The position numbers and the translations under genes are program-made. A stretch of 64,000 bases of DNA from positions 54,099,001 to 54,163,000 of the forward strand of contig NC_133024.1 in NCBI RefSeq assembly GCF_048771995.1, read 5' to 3'. Numbering within the stretch: position 1 is the first letter of the stretch; every line of letters begins with the position of its first letter. Below are positions 49,001-62,942 of this stretch, in pieces. This DNA is from Taeniopygia guttata. Lineage: Eukaryota; Chordata; Aves; Passeriformes; Estrildidae. The notes under the pieces were generated by a model. It made no database searches. It was given only the letters and a program-made list of their open reading frames with translations, and was not told where the DNA came from.

Positions 49001-51186
49001 AAGGTTTAACAAAATGCTGGCCCTGACTGGTTGCAATGTTCTCCAGCAGAGAATCACCATGGTTCTCTTCAACTGCCAGTCTCTTCTTTGGAAAAGTACC
49101 ATGTTGTGAAAGGAAGGATTTCAGGAATTGCTATCTCAGCATTTTGCAGTTTTAAGGGAAGGTTCTATTCTTCAATGAAGACAGTGGACAGATCTTCAGA
49201 GCACAAATGTCATGTCTTCTAAGAATAAAAATATCTATATTAAATTGCATTTTTGAATTAGTCTTTGCTATAGGTTGATTTCACATAAAGCTCTGTAATA
49301 ATGTATTCATCATTACATTATATCAGCAATTTTTTTCGTTTCAGAGAAGCAATTTGTAATACATTATTTCAGAAAAATAAAAGTGAAGGAGAAGCCTTGT
49401 TTCTAATATTGCTAGACATACGTGTCATGGCTACATCAGGCTTATTAGTCCACTAATCCCCTGAAAAAAAATATTACACAATAAAAATGAAAAATAAGCC
49501 AGAGGAGAATTTAAAAAAAGAAACAAAAACAATTGCAATGTACCAATAGGATTTGCATGAGAGTATGCTAGAATACCTCAGGATAAGGAAGGCATCCCTT
49601 AAAAGCAACAGGAAGCAAATTACACCATCTGTTCAAAAAAAATTGAGCCTTTTAAAAGTACCTTTAGGGCTGCACATAAACATTGTCTTAAGTGCCTTTT
49701 GCAGTATGTCTATCACTGCCTAGAAATGCCTCAGAAGAACTACCCACAGAGACCTATAATCTCTAGTCAAAAGCAATTATTATAAATGCATCTGAAAACA
49801 TAGCTGAGCTTTCAGAATCTTGCCACGTACATTCTACTGTGTTGCAGAGGTCTCGTTCTAGTGCCATAAGCTACTAAGTTTCAGATAGGGGTATTCAAAT
49901 ATATTTAAGTATAAATATAAGTATATATATGTTATTGAAAATAACATATAAGGAATACAATAATGCCAAGATAAATTCAATCATGTTTTTTCAGGGTTTT
50001 GGCAAAAATAAATTCTTCCAAATTGCAAAACAAGAGTTGAACTATCTACATATAAATACCTTACCTGTGTATAGTATATACATTACAACCAGCCATAAAT
50101 TTGAATGTATATGGTGTCTAAATAAAATAAACAAAAAATTATGGTTGACAGTTTTTGTACAGGGTCCCACAGGAAAATATCAGAGGGGGAGAAGCTGTAT
50201 AGAGAAAAAAAAATTACATTTTTTATTATTTATATTTTTTTCCCTTAGAAGAAGTGTGTCTAAAAGAGCTTTCCACTCAGGCAGAAACACAACTATTTTA
50301 TCCTTTACCTGAATCACAAGGTCAAAATCCTCCAAGTGTGCTTGGCAGATATATAGGGAGGAAAATTATATATGGAAATTCATATTGTGTATATGGATAT
50401 GCACACTAACACAATCAACGTAATGATATGAAGATCTTTGAATCACTCCATCTTACCTCTGCCTGCATGTTTGGCTTCACCCTTGAAGTTACTAAGCATC
50501 CTAAGCTTTAGAAGTAAAAAGGTGTAACTGTGTAGCCCTGTAATACTGCATTGCCATGACTATTAGCAGGTCATAAGCTTTATACTGAGTTTGCACAGCC
50601 TCAGAGCTGGGGCTTGTCTGATGTATTCTCTCTGCAGTTACCTTGACCTGCCTACAGCTGTTTTACTTAGTTTAGTTTATTTTGCTGTGATAGAGGTTTT
50701 GCAGCTAAGCTGGCAGATAATTTTTTTGTTTATCTTTGTATAGTACAAACATGCATTTTTATAGATAGCAGTTACAAGCCGTTTTTCTATAGAGAATGAG
50801 ATATTTATGACTGCACCATAGAGATGCAGGATGGAAAAACTGGAATCCAGTGGGATAGCAGAGGCCTTGAGAAGTGAGGACAAAGGATGCAAAGCTCAGG
50901 AGTGCAGAGATCAGGGAGGTGGCACAGGCACAGAGTGGCACTGGGGACCCTACAGCTATACACATCTCACCCACAGTCAATTGTGGTAATGCAGGCCTGG
51001 AGCTGGGACAAACCTAGGGTAACACACAGGACAAGAGTATCTAACATACTTAAAGGCACCATGGACATGCTATGGTGCTGCATGCAGACTAATTGAGTAA
51101 ATTATATAGAAATGTGTTAGGAAATACATGAAATGATCAACTGGATTCCACAATGAAGAAGGTGAAACCATTAATGTGCACACCCA
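46072..51186. other. Intergenic AT-rich DNA
   Basis: About 5.1 kb with no recognised gene or element. The open frame at 49929-50312 (127 codons) is AT-rich with Lys/Asn/Phe-rich translation and no domain, so it is likely chance. A somewhat GC-richer part near 50800-51080 shows nothing identifiable. Confidence 0.65.
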
Positions 51187-51260
51187 TTCACAAAATCACA
51201 GAAAAATAGAATGAGTTAAGCTGGAAGGGGCACTCATCATACTCCCGGGGACAGAATTCC
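51187..51260 (-). mobile_element. Short CR1 3' remnant, minus strand
   Basis: It begins with a degraded double terminus (aaaatcacagaaaaatagaa), followed by 'taagctggaaggggcactca', which matches the antisense CR1 3' end. Only about 70 bases remain. Confidence 0.65.
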
Positions 51261-52272
51261 AGACTTTCCAGAGATATTCCAGATGTTCTCTGACATAAAG
51301 GGAAACTGCACCACTTTGCTTTACTGGCGTCTTTTTCCTAGAAAAACCATGTAGCTATTCATTACAACATTTCAGTCATGCAAATGATTGGGATTTAAAG
51401 AAAAACTTCCCTTTGTGGTACATATATTGTGATGCACTTATACCACTAAAGCTAGTGAGTTTTGCATCCTTCATTTCAATGAGACATTCCTTGCTAACAA
51501 CCTCTTCTACAGAGAGGAAGGGTCCGGCTCCTTCAGTTGTTCAGATATTTCATACCACATGAAACAACACAACTGATTGAAAAAAACAAAAGATGATGCA
51601 CTGGACTCAAGGAAGAAATGTATTGTAGGAATATGTGTGAGATCTAGCAAAGATTCAATAACATAAAGACTATAAATATGAGTTACTATAAAGGATTTTT
51701 TATTACAAATTCCAATAAAATGTGTAAGGTATCTGATGTTTCACCCACCGTTTGGACTAGATTCTGACAAATATATTCTTCATTGGATGATATTCTATTA
51801 CATTAGGTCTCCCAGATTTCAAGTATAATTTTTCCCCCCAAAATAATTTGCATTGTCACATTATTTAATCTCTCACTGCAAAGATGTATTGGAATGATAA
51901 CAAGATATCTCTGAACTTGTCCCTGATTTTTGCAATTAAAAATACCACAAATCTATTTCTCTTTATACTGCTTTACAGTAACTACATGTAATTTCACAGA
52001 GTTTTAGGCTGTGATTTGTTTATGGAAACTATCTGTTGTGCTACAACATCTGTAGCACAATATCCAGTGTCTAATATGTATCCAATGTAACTAATATCCA
52101 GTTTTCCAGCTGAGTTGATAGAAGCACTGAAATTTAAATTCATTCAGTGGTCATCTGCATTTGACAGTTCCAAATTCAAGCTTTTTACCTTGTCTACCAA
52201 TCACAAAAAGAGAGCACAATTTGATTTTGGCTACTTCTCATAAAAAATGCCAAACCAGTATCCACGTGTCAC

Positions 52273-52303
<31 letters not shown>

Positions 52304-55300
52304 ATATATTTAGCTTTAAAAATATTTGTTCCTCCTCAAAATATGTTTTGCTGACCGAAATATATAAATCGGATAAAAATGAATAGGTTTGCAAAAAAAC
52401 GAACTGCAAGATTTTGCTATGCTCTTGCACATAAACAAGCTGCTGGCAGCTAATCTCTCTGATTATGCAAAGACAGAATTATAATATGAATTACTGATGG
52501 TCTTGTAGGCTTGGATTCCCTGCTTCAAAAAGACTAAATTCTTTTATGCTCTGTGACAAATGACCTACCTAGATGTTCAGTCATGCAGTGGAACGAGCAC
52601 AGGAGCTTGATACTGGTGAAAGCTGGTTGTAAAAAACCTAATCCATCCTGAGTGCTAGCAGATTGTCTCCACATAATTAATGTTATTTCCTTTGTATCAG
52701 ATTCATAATTTGTTTTCATTCTTCACAGCCTTAGAACAGTAGAGAAATGGAGAAAAATAGGACCATACTTTAGTGAAGAGCCTGCCAAATCACCACAAAA
52801 CACTTGCACAAAATATTTGTTGACACAGCTGTCTTCAGTGAAATTTAGTGGAGTTGACAATGTCCTTCATTAGCCTCATAAACTCATATGTTTTTAAACT
52901 ATATGCAAGACTCTTTAAGAGCTACATTTAAAATATTTCATAGAATTGATGTGTGTAGAGACCATGATTTCAATGTCTCATAAGCCTCACATATGTCAAT
53001 GGAGAAATAAATAACAAGTCAGATCAATTTAATATATAAAAGAAATTAACAAGTACTCACAGGAGCTCAAGTACCACTTCTACTAATGACCAATAGTTGT
53101 GTTGGTGCTTTGTTTTTACAATAGCTTCCCATTTTCTTCCTTCAGAGTGGAATTGATTTCCCTCATCTTGTTATAAAGAAATGAAAACTAAAATTTCCAA
53201 AGAACTCAAGGTTTCCACATATTCACTGAAAATTTCTTCCACTTAAGCAACTATTGTAGTTGATCAGAGAGCAATTTTGAGATGGTCTCCAAGCAAAAAT
53301 ACAGAATATTTAACAAAACTCAGTTGATAATTAAAGATTAATAAATGGGCCATGGCAGATATAAATATACTTCTGGCATCTGAATTCTATTTTTTATCAC
53401 CCTCTTTAAGAGCAAGGATCTGGAGAGGGAAGGAAGATGCCCAGGAAGACATTGATCTTGTTAGATATATTAAATTTATCTATATACAAGAGGTGACAAA
53501 GCTGCAATTCATAGGATAAATCTATTTCTTCAGATCTGTCTCTGCATGCAGACTGCCTTTCTTTTGCTACAGCATTTTTGTATAGAATCTTTTTGAGTGA
53601 AAATTAACCCTACACACAAGTTGAATTCTGCTCAGCTCTCACCCCCATCACTATATTGTTGGCAGGAAGTATGGAATGCCAGCTCTCAGCACACATCTTG
53701 AGAAGCTGATTTCCATGAGCTTTGGAGAGTGCTGCTGAAGAGAGCACTGGCCTCTTGTAAATTTGAAAATATGAGATTGCCACTGATTTAACAGGACACA
53801 GGTTGTATTAACTCTGTAAGCCTCATGACTGAATATCTTAATATTTGTTTTGTCTGGAATTATTTTGGGGCTTTCAGGAACTTTGTTTTAGCTTGATTAG
53901 CTGTAACAACCATTGTCCAGTAGCCAGGTGACTATTATCTTTTTGTTTTAGTTTTGCTCAGCTTTGTACAATTTTGTATAGCAGGTGCAATGTCTAGTGT
54001 TACAAAAACATTGACTAATTTTTGTTACACTGATAAAAGGTATTTTTTTAGAACCAATTGCCCTAAAATACTGGTGGCATGCAGAGGAGTATAAGCACAG
54101 GATGATAGCAGAAGCCTTGTAAGCACAGGCAGATGACAGCATCAAAAGCCTCAGGTCTAAGAACAAGTCAGCAGCTGTTGGCTAATGAATATTAAAGGAG
54201 TGCAGCCTTGTGAGATAGATAGAATTTTTTCAGAGGTTAACAAATAGAGCAAGAAAGAGGTAGATCATGTAAACCACAGCATGTAAAGGTGTGGATGTAG
54301 TGTGAAGTAACAGAGCAATGAGGAAAGAGTGAGGTGCTCTCCTTGTGTCAAAACAGCTCTCAACAGTGAGGAAGAAAGCCCCATTACCATTATCTGGATA
54401 CTCACACCAGGATCTGTAACCTGGAGAAGGAGTTGGTATACTTACAGTTCCAAATAATACCCTCAGAACAGCACTGGTTGTACAAGCAGAATCCCAGAGA
54501 AACAGTTACACAAAACTTTTCGTATAACAATGTTAAAGATATTAATAATTATTTACATTTTCTATGGATTCATTGGATAATTTAAAGTAAAACTCCTAGT
54601 ATCATTACTATTAATAATATCTATTGCATTTTGAATATATTTACATTTTTAATAGATTAAAATAACTTTCCAGCCTATAAAAGATGTGCTGCTTTCACCT
54701 GCAAAGACTATACAAGTAATAAATTAAATCTTCTTTTTGACTGGCCAGAAAAAACTCATGGTCCGATTGTTGCAGTTCACGAACTGAGAAAAAAATACTT
54801 TCTGCCCTTTCTAGCTGCAAGCTTTCAGCAGTCTGTTTGACTAAGAGAAGTATCAAAGATTTAAAGAAAGACTGTGTCAGAAATCATTAAAATGTTGAGC
54901 AAAGCAGATACACATATCAGTCATTCCAACCCAAAAAGTCCTTTTTAATGGCGATTCTAGACTGTCAATGAGTTCTTTTTGAAAGCTTTAGGGCCATGAT
55001 CCTCTGAAAATGTATCTTATATAACGGTAGTGAAACGATGTCAATTTCTGCCATATATTAACTATCCAAAATATATATTTTGTATTTTTTATGGAGTACT
55101 AGCTTACCACAATTTATACCTCTTTCTTTGGATCCATGGGACTTATGATAGTCTTGAGGAAAGGATGGAATCTCTTTAAAGTGACAGCAGGAAATTATCA
55201 GCCCAAGGACTTTTAGATAATGAAATTGGTTCTTAAATAGAAAATAACCAGATTATTTTCTGACTGAAGAAATAGCAGTGTCATAAATAAACAGCTGGAA

Positions 55301-55989
55301 GAAATTTTCTTGGCTTTGTACAGCAAGTTTTCATTTTCTTCATCACTTTTACAGAAATAAATTGCACTTGCATGTGAATATATATATAATTTTGCTTGTG
55401 AATAGTGAGGTTATATACCTTTGACAACTTCATTTGAATAATTGCTTTAGTGGCATGTTTTTGGCTAGCAAATTTTATGATCATTGTCCCATGCATTATT
55501 TGCTAGTAAAATGGATTCATACAATAATTAAAAAAAAAAAAAAAGTGGCTGAGGAATGAGATATGGAAGGGTGAGGTGGTGTGCTCGAGGTAATCAGGAA
55601 ATGTGTTACACAGACAGAAGTTGAATACTGATCTCTTAATCCAGTGTTTTAGTCTCAATCCCGTCCAATCATATTTGTTCAGGCACTCTTCTAAAAACAG
55701 ATTCTAACCCAACAAATTCTTGTTATGTAAAGGGATATTTCTTTGCATATGTATGCAGAGTTGTTTCTTTCTTATCTATTCATGTGTTTATTTATAAATA
55801 CTATATCCCAGAATTTAAATGACTTGGTAATTTTGGTAAATGTAAGGAAGACATATGGTAAATGTATACAAGACAAATTCAAATCTTGAATGAAAACTCA
55901 AATAATTCCATGACCAAGCTTCACTGTATACTGGATAAAAACATGGAAATTAATTGCATGGGATTCAAAAGCCTGCTGTAGTCAATTAC
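51261..55989. other. Intergenic AT-rich DNA
   Basis: About 4.7 kb without a recognised gene. It contains A runs at 52273-52298 and near 55530-55544. Confidence 0.65.
52273..52298. repeat. Poly(A) run, 26 bases
   Basis: Twenty-six consecutive A residues. It could be the tail of an unrecognised retroposed sequence, but the bases upstream match no element I know and CR1 does not use A-tails, so it may be a simple homopolymer. Confidence 0.9.
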
Positions 55990-56078
55990 ACCAAATCCTG
56001 CCCTAGGCAGAGAGCTTGGAACTAGATGGTCTTAAAAGTTTCTTCCAACCCAAGTCATTCTATGACTCTTTGAAATCC
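55990..56078 (+). mobile_element. Short CR1 3' remnant, plus strand
   Basis: The sense CR1 end is recognisable: 'ttggaactagatggtcttaa', 'agtttcttccaacccaagtc' and the terminal 'attctatgactctttga'. About 90 bases remain, truncated on the 5' side. Confidence 0.82.
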
Positions 56079-57048
56079 ATTATTTATCATTTCTGGTGCT
56101 TCTTTTCTGTGAGTTTGGGGGTTTAATTTAGTTGGGTTTGAGTTGGTTTTTTTTTTAAAGCTGGTCGAGATATATCAGCAAGTACCAACACCTTATCCAA
56201 TGTTTTGTCAAAATTGTCTGAGTATGTAATTTTTAAAAAGGGAATCACAGAAGCAATATGTGGGACACTACATTGCGCAGCTTGTTTTTATTGCTCTTGA
56301 ATAATACAAAACAGATCATAATCCCTTAAATAAATTCAGGTATATTCTATATGTTTTCAGTCTGTACTGTGAGTATTTCATGAAGGTACCATAAATATTA
56401 GCCATGAATCACTGACACTAAAATAAGTGTAGCACACTCTGTGACTACCCAGTAAGTTTGTCAAAAGCCCAAGAATTCTGATATTTACTCTTCATTCAGA
56501 AATATGATAATATAAACTATATAAATTTCCTCAATTAATAGTTTTCTTTTTTTGAGAATTTGTTAATAATTCATAGTATTGCTTTATTTTACAATTGGAG
56601 ATGTTTGCTGGTCATTAATTCAAACAACAGGATAGGCAGAAATACAGATTCTAGTAGCATCACATACCACCACCACTAGAATTTCCCTGTGGAATTCCAT
56701 GCAAGATGGAATAGTGATGGCAACCTGAGTGATAACAGTGGGTTTACTATGGAAAGTACATTAGAATGAATTGTATTGATTATTTAGTACTAAGTGAGCG
56801 GTATTAGTTGTCATTTTCATGTAATTCCATTCTGCAGAAATTAAACCTGATATTTAGCTGTCTACTTGACATCATGTCTTTCTCGAACAGAAGCTACGTT
56901 ATAATCACACATTGAAATAATCAATGGCAAAGAAAAGGCTGCAAAAGCAAATAAGATCTGATATTGATGATACCGTCTTAAAGGAATTCCCTCAGGAAAT
57001 TTTTCTTGAGGAAGGACATGAAGTTAGCTGAGGCATTTATTTAGTTAG
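56079..57048. other. Intergenic AT-rich DNA
   Basis: About 1 kb between a CR1 remnant and an LTR. Nothing recognisable. Confidence 0.6.
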
Positions 57049-57053
57049 AGAAG
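57049..57053. repeat. Target-site duplication, left copy (AGAAG)
   Basis: Five bases before the LTR start, repeated exactly at 58477-58481. Confidence 0.82.
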
Positions 57054-58476
57054 TGTTATGGTTTGACACTGGCACAATGCCAGTGCCCCCTATGAAAATG
57101 CAATTTCTTAACTGAATGCTGTGAAATGTGATTGAGAACAGAGCAAAGCAGGCCTAAGCTTAATAACAAGAAAAAAAAAACTTTGTTAAACTATTACCCT
57201 ACTACCACTATGCTACTATAAAAGAGGGGGGAAAAAAAGAAGAAAGAAAACACACACAATTTAAAATGAAAACCTTCTAAAGCATTCCTCCTCCCACCAC
57301 CCAACTCTAATAAACTACAGTGAGACACAATCTGGATCTTAATCAGGTTTCTACCCTCCAGATAATTAACACTCAGTTCATTTGCAGGGAGAGAGGAGTC
57401 TCTTCTGTGCTACAGACCCCCTAAGAAACACAGCTGCCACATCCTGTGCTTCCATGTTACCACATGGCACTGCCTGGAGAAAAAAAGATTGCCAGTGATG
57501 ACCCTCTCCTTTCTATGTACAGTGCTCTCACTACCAATGCATGGATGGACAGACTGCTTTTAGGATTTTTTTTCCTTTTAAGGATACCCTGCCAAGAGGG
57601 GAAAAAAACAACAGTTCAGTTTTTCATTTTTGGGACCAACAGTCCCCCCCATTTTCCCCTGGGGCCGAGAATCCAAGAACAGAGATCTTCTTCTCTTCTT
57701 CCTCTGCGAAGACAGGGGGCACCACCACAAACCTCCTTAACTTTTGTCTGTTCACTCCACTTCTGTCTTTTCCCACCTGAAGCAGGTCTCTTTGGCTCAC
57801 CGGCATCCTCCTAAAATACAGTCTCTCTTGGAGGAGAAGATCAGTTCAATCTGTGGCTACCAAGAAAAAGTCCAGCCAAAAGCCACTCCATCATCTCCTC
57901 CCACCTAGAATTTCTCCTTCCAACATCCCAGGTCCCAAGCTGTCTCTTTTCCTCTCTTTTTTAAACTAAGGAGGAGAAAAATTTCACAGAGCTTTCATTT
58001 CTTAGGAAGGGTTAAAAGTCCTGACTCCCAGAGATGGCTCGCTGCCCAGGCTCCGGCTCCCACAGGCGGCTGGGCACCTTGCGGCCCCCCCGCTCTTCTC
58101 CTTCCCCGCAGTGAACTGCTGGCAAAATCACCGCTGTCTCTTTTTCTCTCTTGGGAGAGAGAGACTCTGGGGGAACGGAGACATCCCAGATTTTCTCCAC
58201 CCTTCCATCTGCAGGGGGCCAGCCCGGTTCCTGTCCCTCCACCCTTGGGCCTACCTCCGAAGGCCACATGGCTTCTCCCCTCCCCCACCCAGCTCGTGGC
58301 CGGGCAGGGGAGAGTCCTGCGCTGACCACTGACCAGAACCCAAAAGAGCGAGTTCCCCTGGGAATTCTGCTTTTAACCCCTCTGTGTTCTCAGAGGCGTG
58401 TCTACCTTCAATTAGTCAATGTCCAAATTGACCTCTTCCTTCCGGAAAATTTTTTTTTCCGTGTCAAACCACGACA
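57054..58476 (+). mobile_element. Long solo LTR, 1423 bp (ERVL-like by TSD length)
   Basis: The element starts TGTTATGGTTTGACAC and ends GTGTCAAACCACGACA. These ends are imperfect inverted repeats, matching at 14 of 16 positions. A perfect 5-bp duplication (AGAAG) flanks it; five bases is the usual length for ERVL-type elements. The 5' part is AT-rich with a TATAAAA at 57217-57223, and the 3' half is GC- and CpG-richer. No primer-binding site plus gag/pol region and no second copy of the 5' end lies within, so it is one LTR rather than a short provirus. At 1.4 kb it is long for an LTR. A small palindrome (57067-57085) lies near the start. Open frames inside (57446-57814 and 58151-58555 plus; 57995-58288 minus) show no retroviral motif. 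Orientation is tentative. Confidence 0.82.
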
Positions 58477-58481
58477 AGAAG
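58477..58481. repeat. Target-site duplication, right copy (AGAAG)
   Basis: Exact repeat of 57049-57053. Confidence 0.82.
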
Positions 58482-60410
58482 AAATTTTGTTAAGAAAGGA
58501 AATTGCAGTGAGGGGGATGGGATCTAAAGGTAATGCTAATCAACAGAAAAATTAGAGATTAAGTTACTCAGGTTCTTCTTCAGCTCTTCATAATAAAATA
58601 GACTTTAGTTTCTCCTGAAATAATCTTGGCTTCTAGTTTCAGAGTAGCAATCAGAAAAATCCCTTATTTTCAGCTATCATGAAAAGCTTGCATTTTTTCC
58701 AGCAAGACACAAGAGAATAACTGCTTTGGTGCTTGATTCTCTGTGTTGTGACATTGCAAATTATTTTATCCAACTCTGAAAGCCATAGGTGGAAAAGTAT
58801 ATCTTGTCATAAGCCTACTTACAGTTAGTTCTATTGTCTAACATTTGCAGCAAGAGATTCCACATGCTCAGCAACACATCCCATTCTATTCACATTAGCA
58901 TCTATCTCCAGAAGAATTATACAATTTTTCTGCATGAAGCATGAAGAGACCACAGTTTCTAAGAGTCTGTAATGGAAAAGGACTATATTATCTAAAATTT
59001 TCCTAGAGAGCCTGCTCTATACTTGTAAAAGCACCCCAACAATTTAAATACAGACTGACTCTCTCTTCCTGAACATTTGACAGATTTTCAGAGGAATTTT
59101 TCTGTGATTATTAACTGGTGAAAATTTTTATCCATGGTTATTAATTTTGTGTGCGATCTGAGGTGGCAGTGCAGAAAGATGATCTGCTCATGGCAGATGG
59201 CATATCTTGGGTTCTCTAATTCCACAAGGCCCTTGTAATTCCTTGTAAATCCTAGAAAGGTACATATAAACAGTGTATTTTTAGTTAGCATTTTGAGTTA
59301 GTAACATTCCTTTGAATAAAATTTTATTAATTAGTTTGTTTTTTTTTTTTTCATGACTCTACCTGGAGATCCTAATCTCTTAAACTGATTCAAGTTAACA
59401 CTAAAACCAATAGAATTTTTGCCTGAATAAGAAACATAAATTTTGGAGAGAAGATAGTATTCATAAGTAAAAGAATAGCTTCTTTGTGCTGAGCTGTGAA
59501 TCATGCAACAGATTTTCTGAACAGAACACATATTGCCTGCAGCTGAAGAGCTGATTATTTCTGATTATAAAGCAGATCATATTTATCTGAAGATAACTTC
59601 AGATTTCAGAGATCAAAATGTCATTAGGGGTTAAATGGAGGGGTTAAAATACAATAAATTAAGTATCCAAGCCAAGCAGAGACTGGATTTTTATTCCAAC
59701 TGCAATCATGTAAGTGACTGGAAGCACTTAGTTTGTACACATTCTTAACCTGGTCAGAAAACACAGTATATATTTGCTGTCCTCCATTGAAAAAGACAGG
59801 GAAAGTGTTGCTGTTAATGCTACAAATCACACACATGTATAAATGGAAAAAATACCTGTGTTCTAGCTTCTGTAGTTTAAATAGCAATAGATTTACAAGG
59901 GATTTTGAGAGAAAAATTCTACTCACTATAAGTAAGAGAACTTGTTAAGAATATCTTTATTTTCTTGCTTTTAAATTCACTCTGCATTCCTTGAAGCAGA
60001 ACACCCTGGAAATGTATAACAACCTCACAGTTATATAAAGAGTTTAAATGTTTTAAAAACTGGCTGCCTATCTACAAATCAACTTCTTCCTATTGCCTAG
60101 ATACTGATGTTAGTGCTCCTTTCTACTTTCCTACTGCTGAACCTTTCTTTCTCAAGGTTACCTGTGCTTTGCTTCAGTTGCCACCACTGTTCATGTATGC
60201 AAAACTCTTTAAAAGAAAGAAATAAATGAGAAAATTTGCTTTTCTAACAGGATGCTCCTATTCTCACTCCATCAGGGCATAACTTTAATTGTATTTGATC
60301 CCTTGTATTTATCACTTCTCAAGGCATAGCAGAATATTTTGGCATAGAAAGATAGTTAAAATTATTATTGAAATCTGGATATTGCAAGCCAAAATACTTT
60401 CCTGACTAGC

Positions 60411-60463
60411 TTCCTACTGTCATGTCATGCTGTCAGGTCATGCTGTCATGTTTCCTACTGTCA
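60411..60463. repeat. Short compound tandem repeat
   Basis: The 13-mer gtcatgctgtcaK occurs twice in tandem (60424-60449), flanked on each side by ttcctactgtcat. The arrangement suggests nested local duplications. Confidence 0.75.
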
Positions 60464-61952
60464 TATGCTCTATGACTATGTTGACTGAAGGCTTTGCAGC
60501 TGAATATGTAACCCAGTTCTTTCTCTGAGTCTGTTTGCCTGTTTTAGACACTAGACAGCACAGTATGAATTGTGTACTTGTTGTTTCAGACTCACGTCAC
60601 AGAACTGTAAAATAACCATATTTCTCAGTGATATACTCCCTACCATCTCTCACATTTTTGACTTTCTCTTTTATATTCAAGAATTCACACATGCTCATGT
60701 CACTTTCTGAAATGGTGCACTGACGCGTCTAATATGCATGAAGTTAATTTAGGCTGTCATTTTCTGTATATTATTCTGGATAATGAAGCAAATGTGATCT
60801 CCTAAAATCATAGTATAGCAGGATAATGCCACACCTATGACTACAGGGTTGACCCTTTCAATACCTGATTTTTTTTTATTCCTTTTTTTAGAGAGGATGT
60901 CTAAGCAGTCCACAAAAAATTCTGTCTACAAATGTGTGCTTAAACTACTGTAGGCCCATAACTCAAACTACTATAGACTACAGATTATGCCTAGATGATC
61001 CAAGTGTGTCTCTTGCCATATGCCAGCTTCTCTACTTAGTGTGTGCTGGGGCATGAACTTGTGAAGAGATTAAGTCCTCAGAAAACAATTATCGGATTAT
61101 GCTGTGATGGCCATGCTGCCCTGCCTTAATGGATGAAAGAGGAAAAGATAAAACACAACCTTAAAATTACTTTGTTTCTCCACTGACTACAAAGAGAGCT
61201 CAGGATGCCAAGACCAGATATGGTTATCTACATTCAGTCAGATGAAATCTATGCTGGGTGCCTAAATTAGCAGCTCTGTCTTTATTGGCTACCTATAGAG
61301 AGAGCTATGGCGAGGTATTGATTTCACACAGGACAATAAAAACCAAATTCAGACCAGGGTGCTCTGAACCTTTTCATTCTCCATTCACTTTGCAGAAAGA
61401 CTCATAAACTTCAGTCTACATCTCACACATCTCAAACTGAGTCGTAAAAGCAAACATTGCCTTCTTCACTCCCCCAGAAAATCACAAAGTCTAAAAGCTA
61501 AGTTAATCTGACATTGATTTAGAACAACTTTTATGAGTATAAGGACCATAAAAATTCATGGACTATCCCCAATGCTAGATCAAACCTTCATTTGTTTATC
61601 CAAATCATAAAAAGCAGCAGAGATTGAGATTCCTCAACTTGGTTGGGAAATCTGGTCTCATGTTACGCTGCAGTTGTAGTCAGCGTGTTTGTTATTAGTG
61701 GTCTCAAACTGATTTACAGTATTTGAAAGTGAGAGGTCTGGGGTATGAATTGCTCATATAAACAGAGAAGAAAAGTCATTAGGTCAGCTGAGGCAATAAT
61801 AACCCCACTGTATTTTTAGAACACTTCTGCTTTGATGAAACCAGGTGATAATAATTATGCAGATAAAAAATACATATATTTACAACTCCACAAAGCATTT
61901 AAATATCCATCAAATTCTAATGCCAATGCAAGATATTAGTCAATTTTCTATT

Positions 61953-61984
61953 ATTAGTCCATTAGTCATATTAGTCCATTAGTC
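61953..61984. repeat. 17-bp tandem duplication
   Basis: The unit attagtccattagtcat is followed directly by attagtccattagtc, so nearly two copies are present. Confidence 0.82.
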
Positions 61985-62312
61985 CAGTATTTCTATTCCA
62001 TTTTCAAGTATGTGAACATTTGTTGTCATACTTGAGGAACTAATTATTCAGTTTAATAAGTCTCAACAATAGGATGGTTTCTGACCTTCCAACTACTTTT
62101 TCTTTTATTTATTTAGACAATGCATCTGAAGCTCTGTGTTCACATTCATAGTGTCTTTTGTTTCTCTTTCACAAATTTCTCATAATTTTGAATTCCACTA
62201 GTGCTCAAATTCCAAGATGATGAGCTTGATTAAATCTGATTAGACTAGATTTTTCTTAACAGTAACCAGGGGCATTTTTTTTAATATGGTTTCCCAAAAG
62301 GGGGGGAATTAA

Positions 62313-62328
62313 TTTTTTTTTTTTTTTT
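62313..62328. repeat. Poly(T) run, 16 bases
   Basis: Sixteen consecutive T residues shortly after a seven-base G run (62300-62306). Confidence 0.85.
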
Positions 62329-62936
62329 CTCAATTAAATAGTAATTGGTGTTTGGAAGAACCCATAAGCAAATGGTTAAATGCTTAGGCATTTTGACTCT
62401 AACTTATACACTTAAACAAATTTGTCTTGGGTTAACTAAAACATAAAACCATTTCCCATGCATGCCATCTTAGGAAGTAATACGTAAAACAGTTTTATAG
62501 CTGTGTGGACTAAAGATGTGTCATAAGTCAGAAGGACCAGCTGCTCCCTTTGCTAGCCAAACCATTTGAACAGCATTTTGTCATCAGTTCAATTTTTCTT
62601 AGCATGTTCCAAATAGGCTGACAGAAAACAATAAGTGTCTTGGCTGACAAAATCCTGGGTTTAGATCTAATCACACTTTTTTGCCGAATTTAAATGTTTA
62701 TACCAAGTTCTAGTTTTGGCTTTTCTACTCAAGAACAGTTCACAGAATACAGTTCAAAACAAAGTGCTTACAAGAGTATTATCAAAATTGAGAAAGTTAT
62801 AGATTATATGGTTATTGTTCAAGGACTAAAGGGTTTTGTAGGTTTCTTTGACTTACTAACTGCAAAGATTAACTAACTACTTTGACTTACTAATTTTTAT
62901 TAAATTTTTACAGAGGTCAGTCTAATGAAAATAATA

Positions 62937-62942
62937 GTTTCA
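62937..62942. repeat. Target-site duplication, left copy (GTTTCA)
   Basis: Six bases before the LTR start, repeated exactly at 63564-63569. Confidence 0.88.

Larger units (their letters stand above)
58482..62936. other. Intergenic AT-rich DNA
   Basis: About 4.5 kb between two LTRs with no recognised gene. It contains small tandem duplications at 60411-60463 and 61953-61984 and a T run at 62313-62328. Confidence 0.65.

Noticed and set aside
52273..52298. Poly(A) run as the tail of a processed pseudogene or SINE
   Set aside because: The sequence before it shows no open frame, no tRNA-like start and no flanking duplication that I could find.
57446..57814. 122-codon frame, with others nearby on both strands
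   Set aside because: Entirely inside the solo LTR, with no retroviral or host protein motif.
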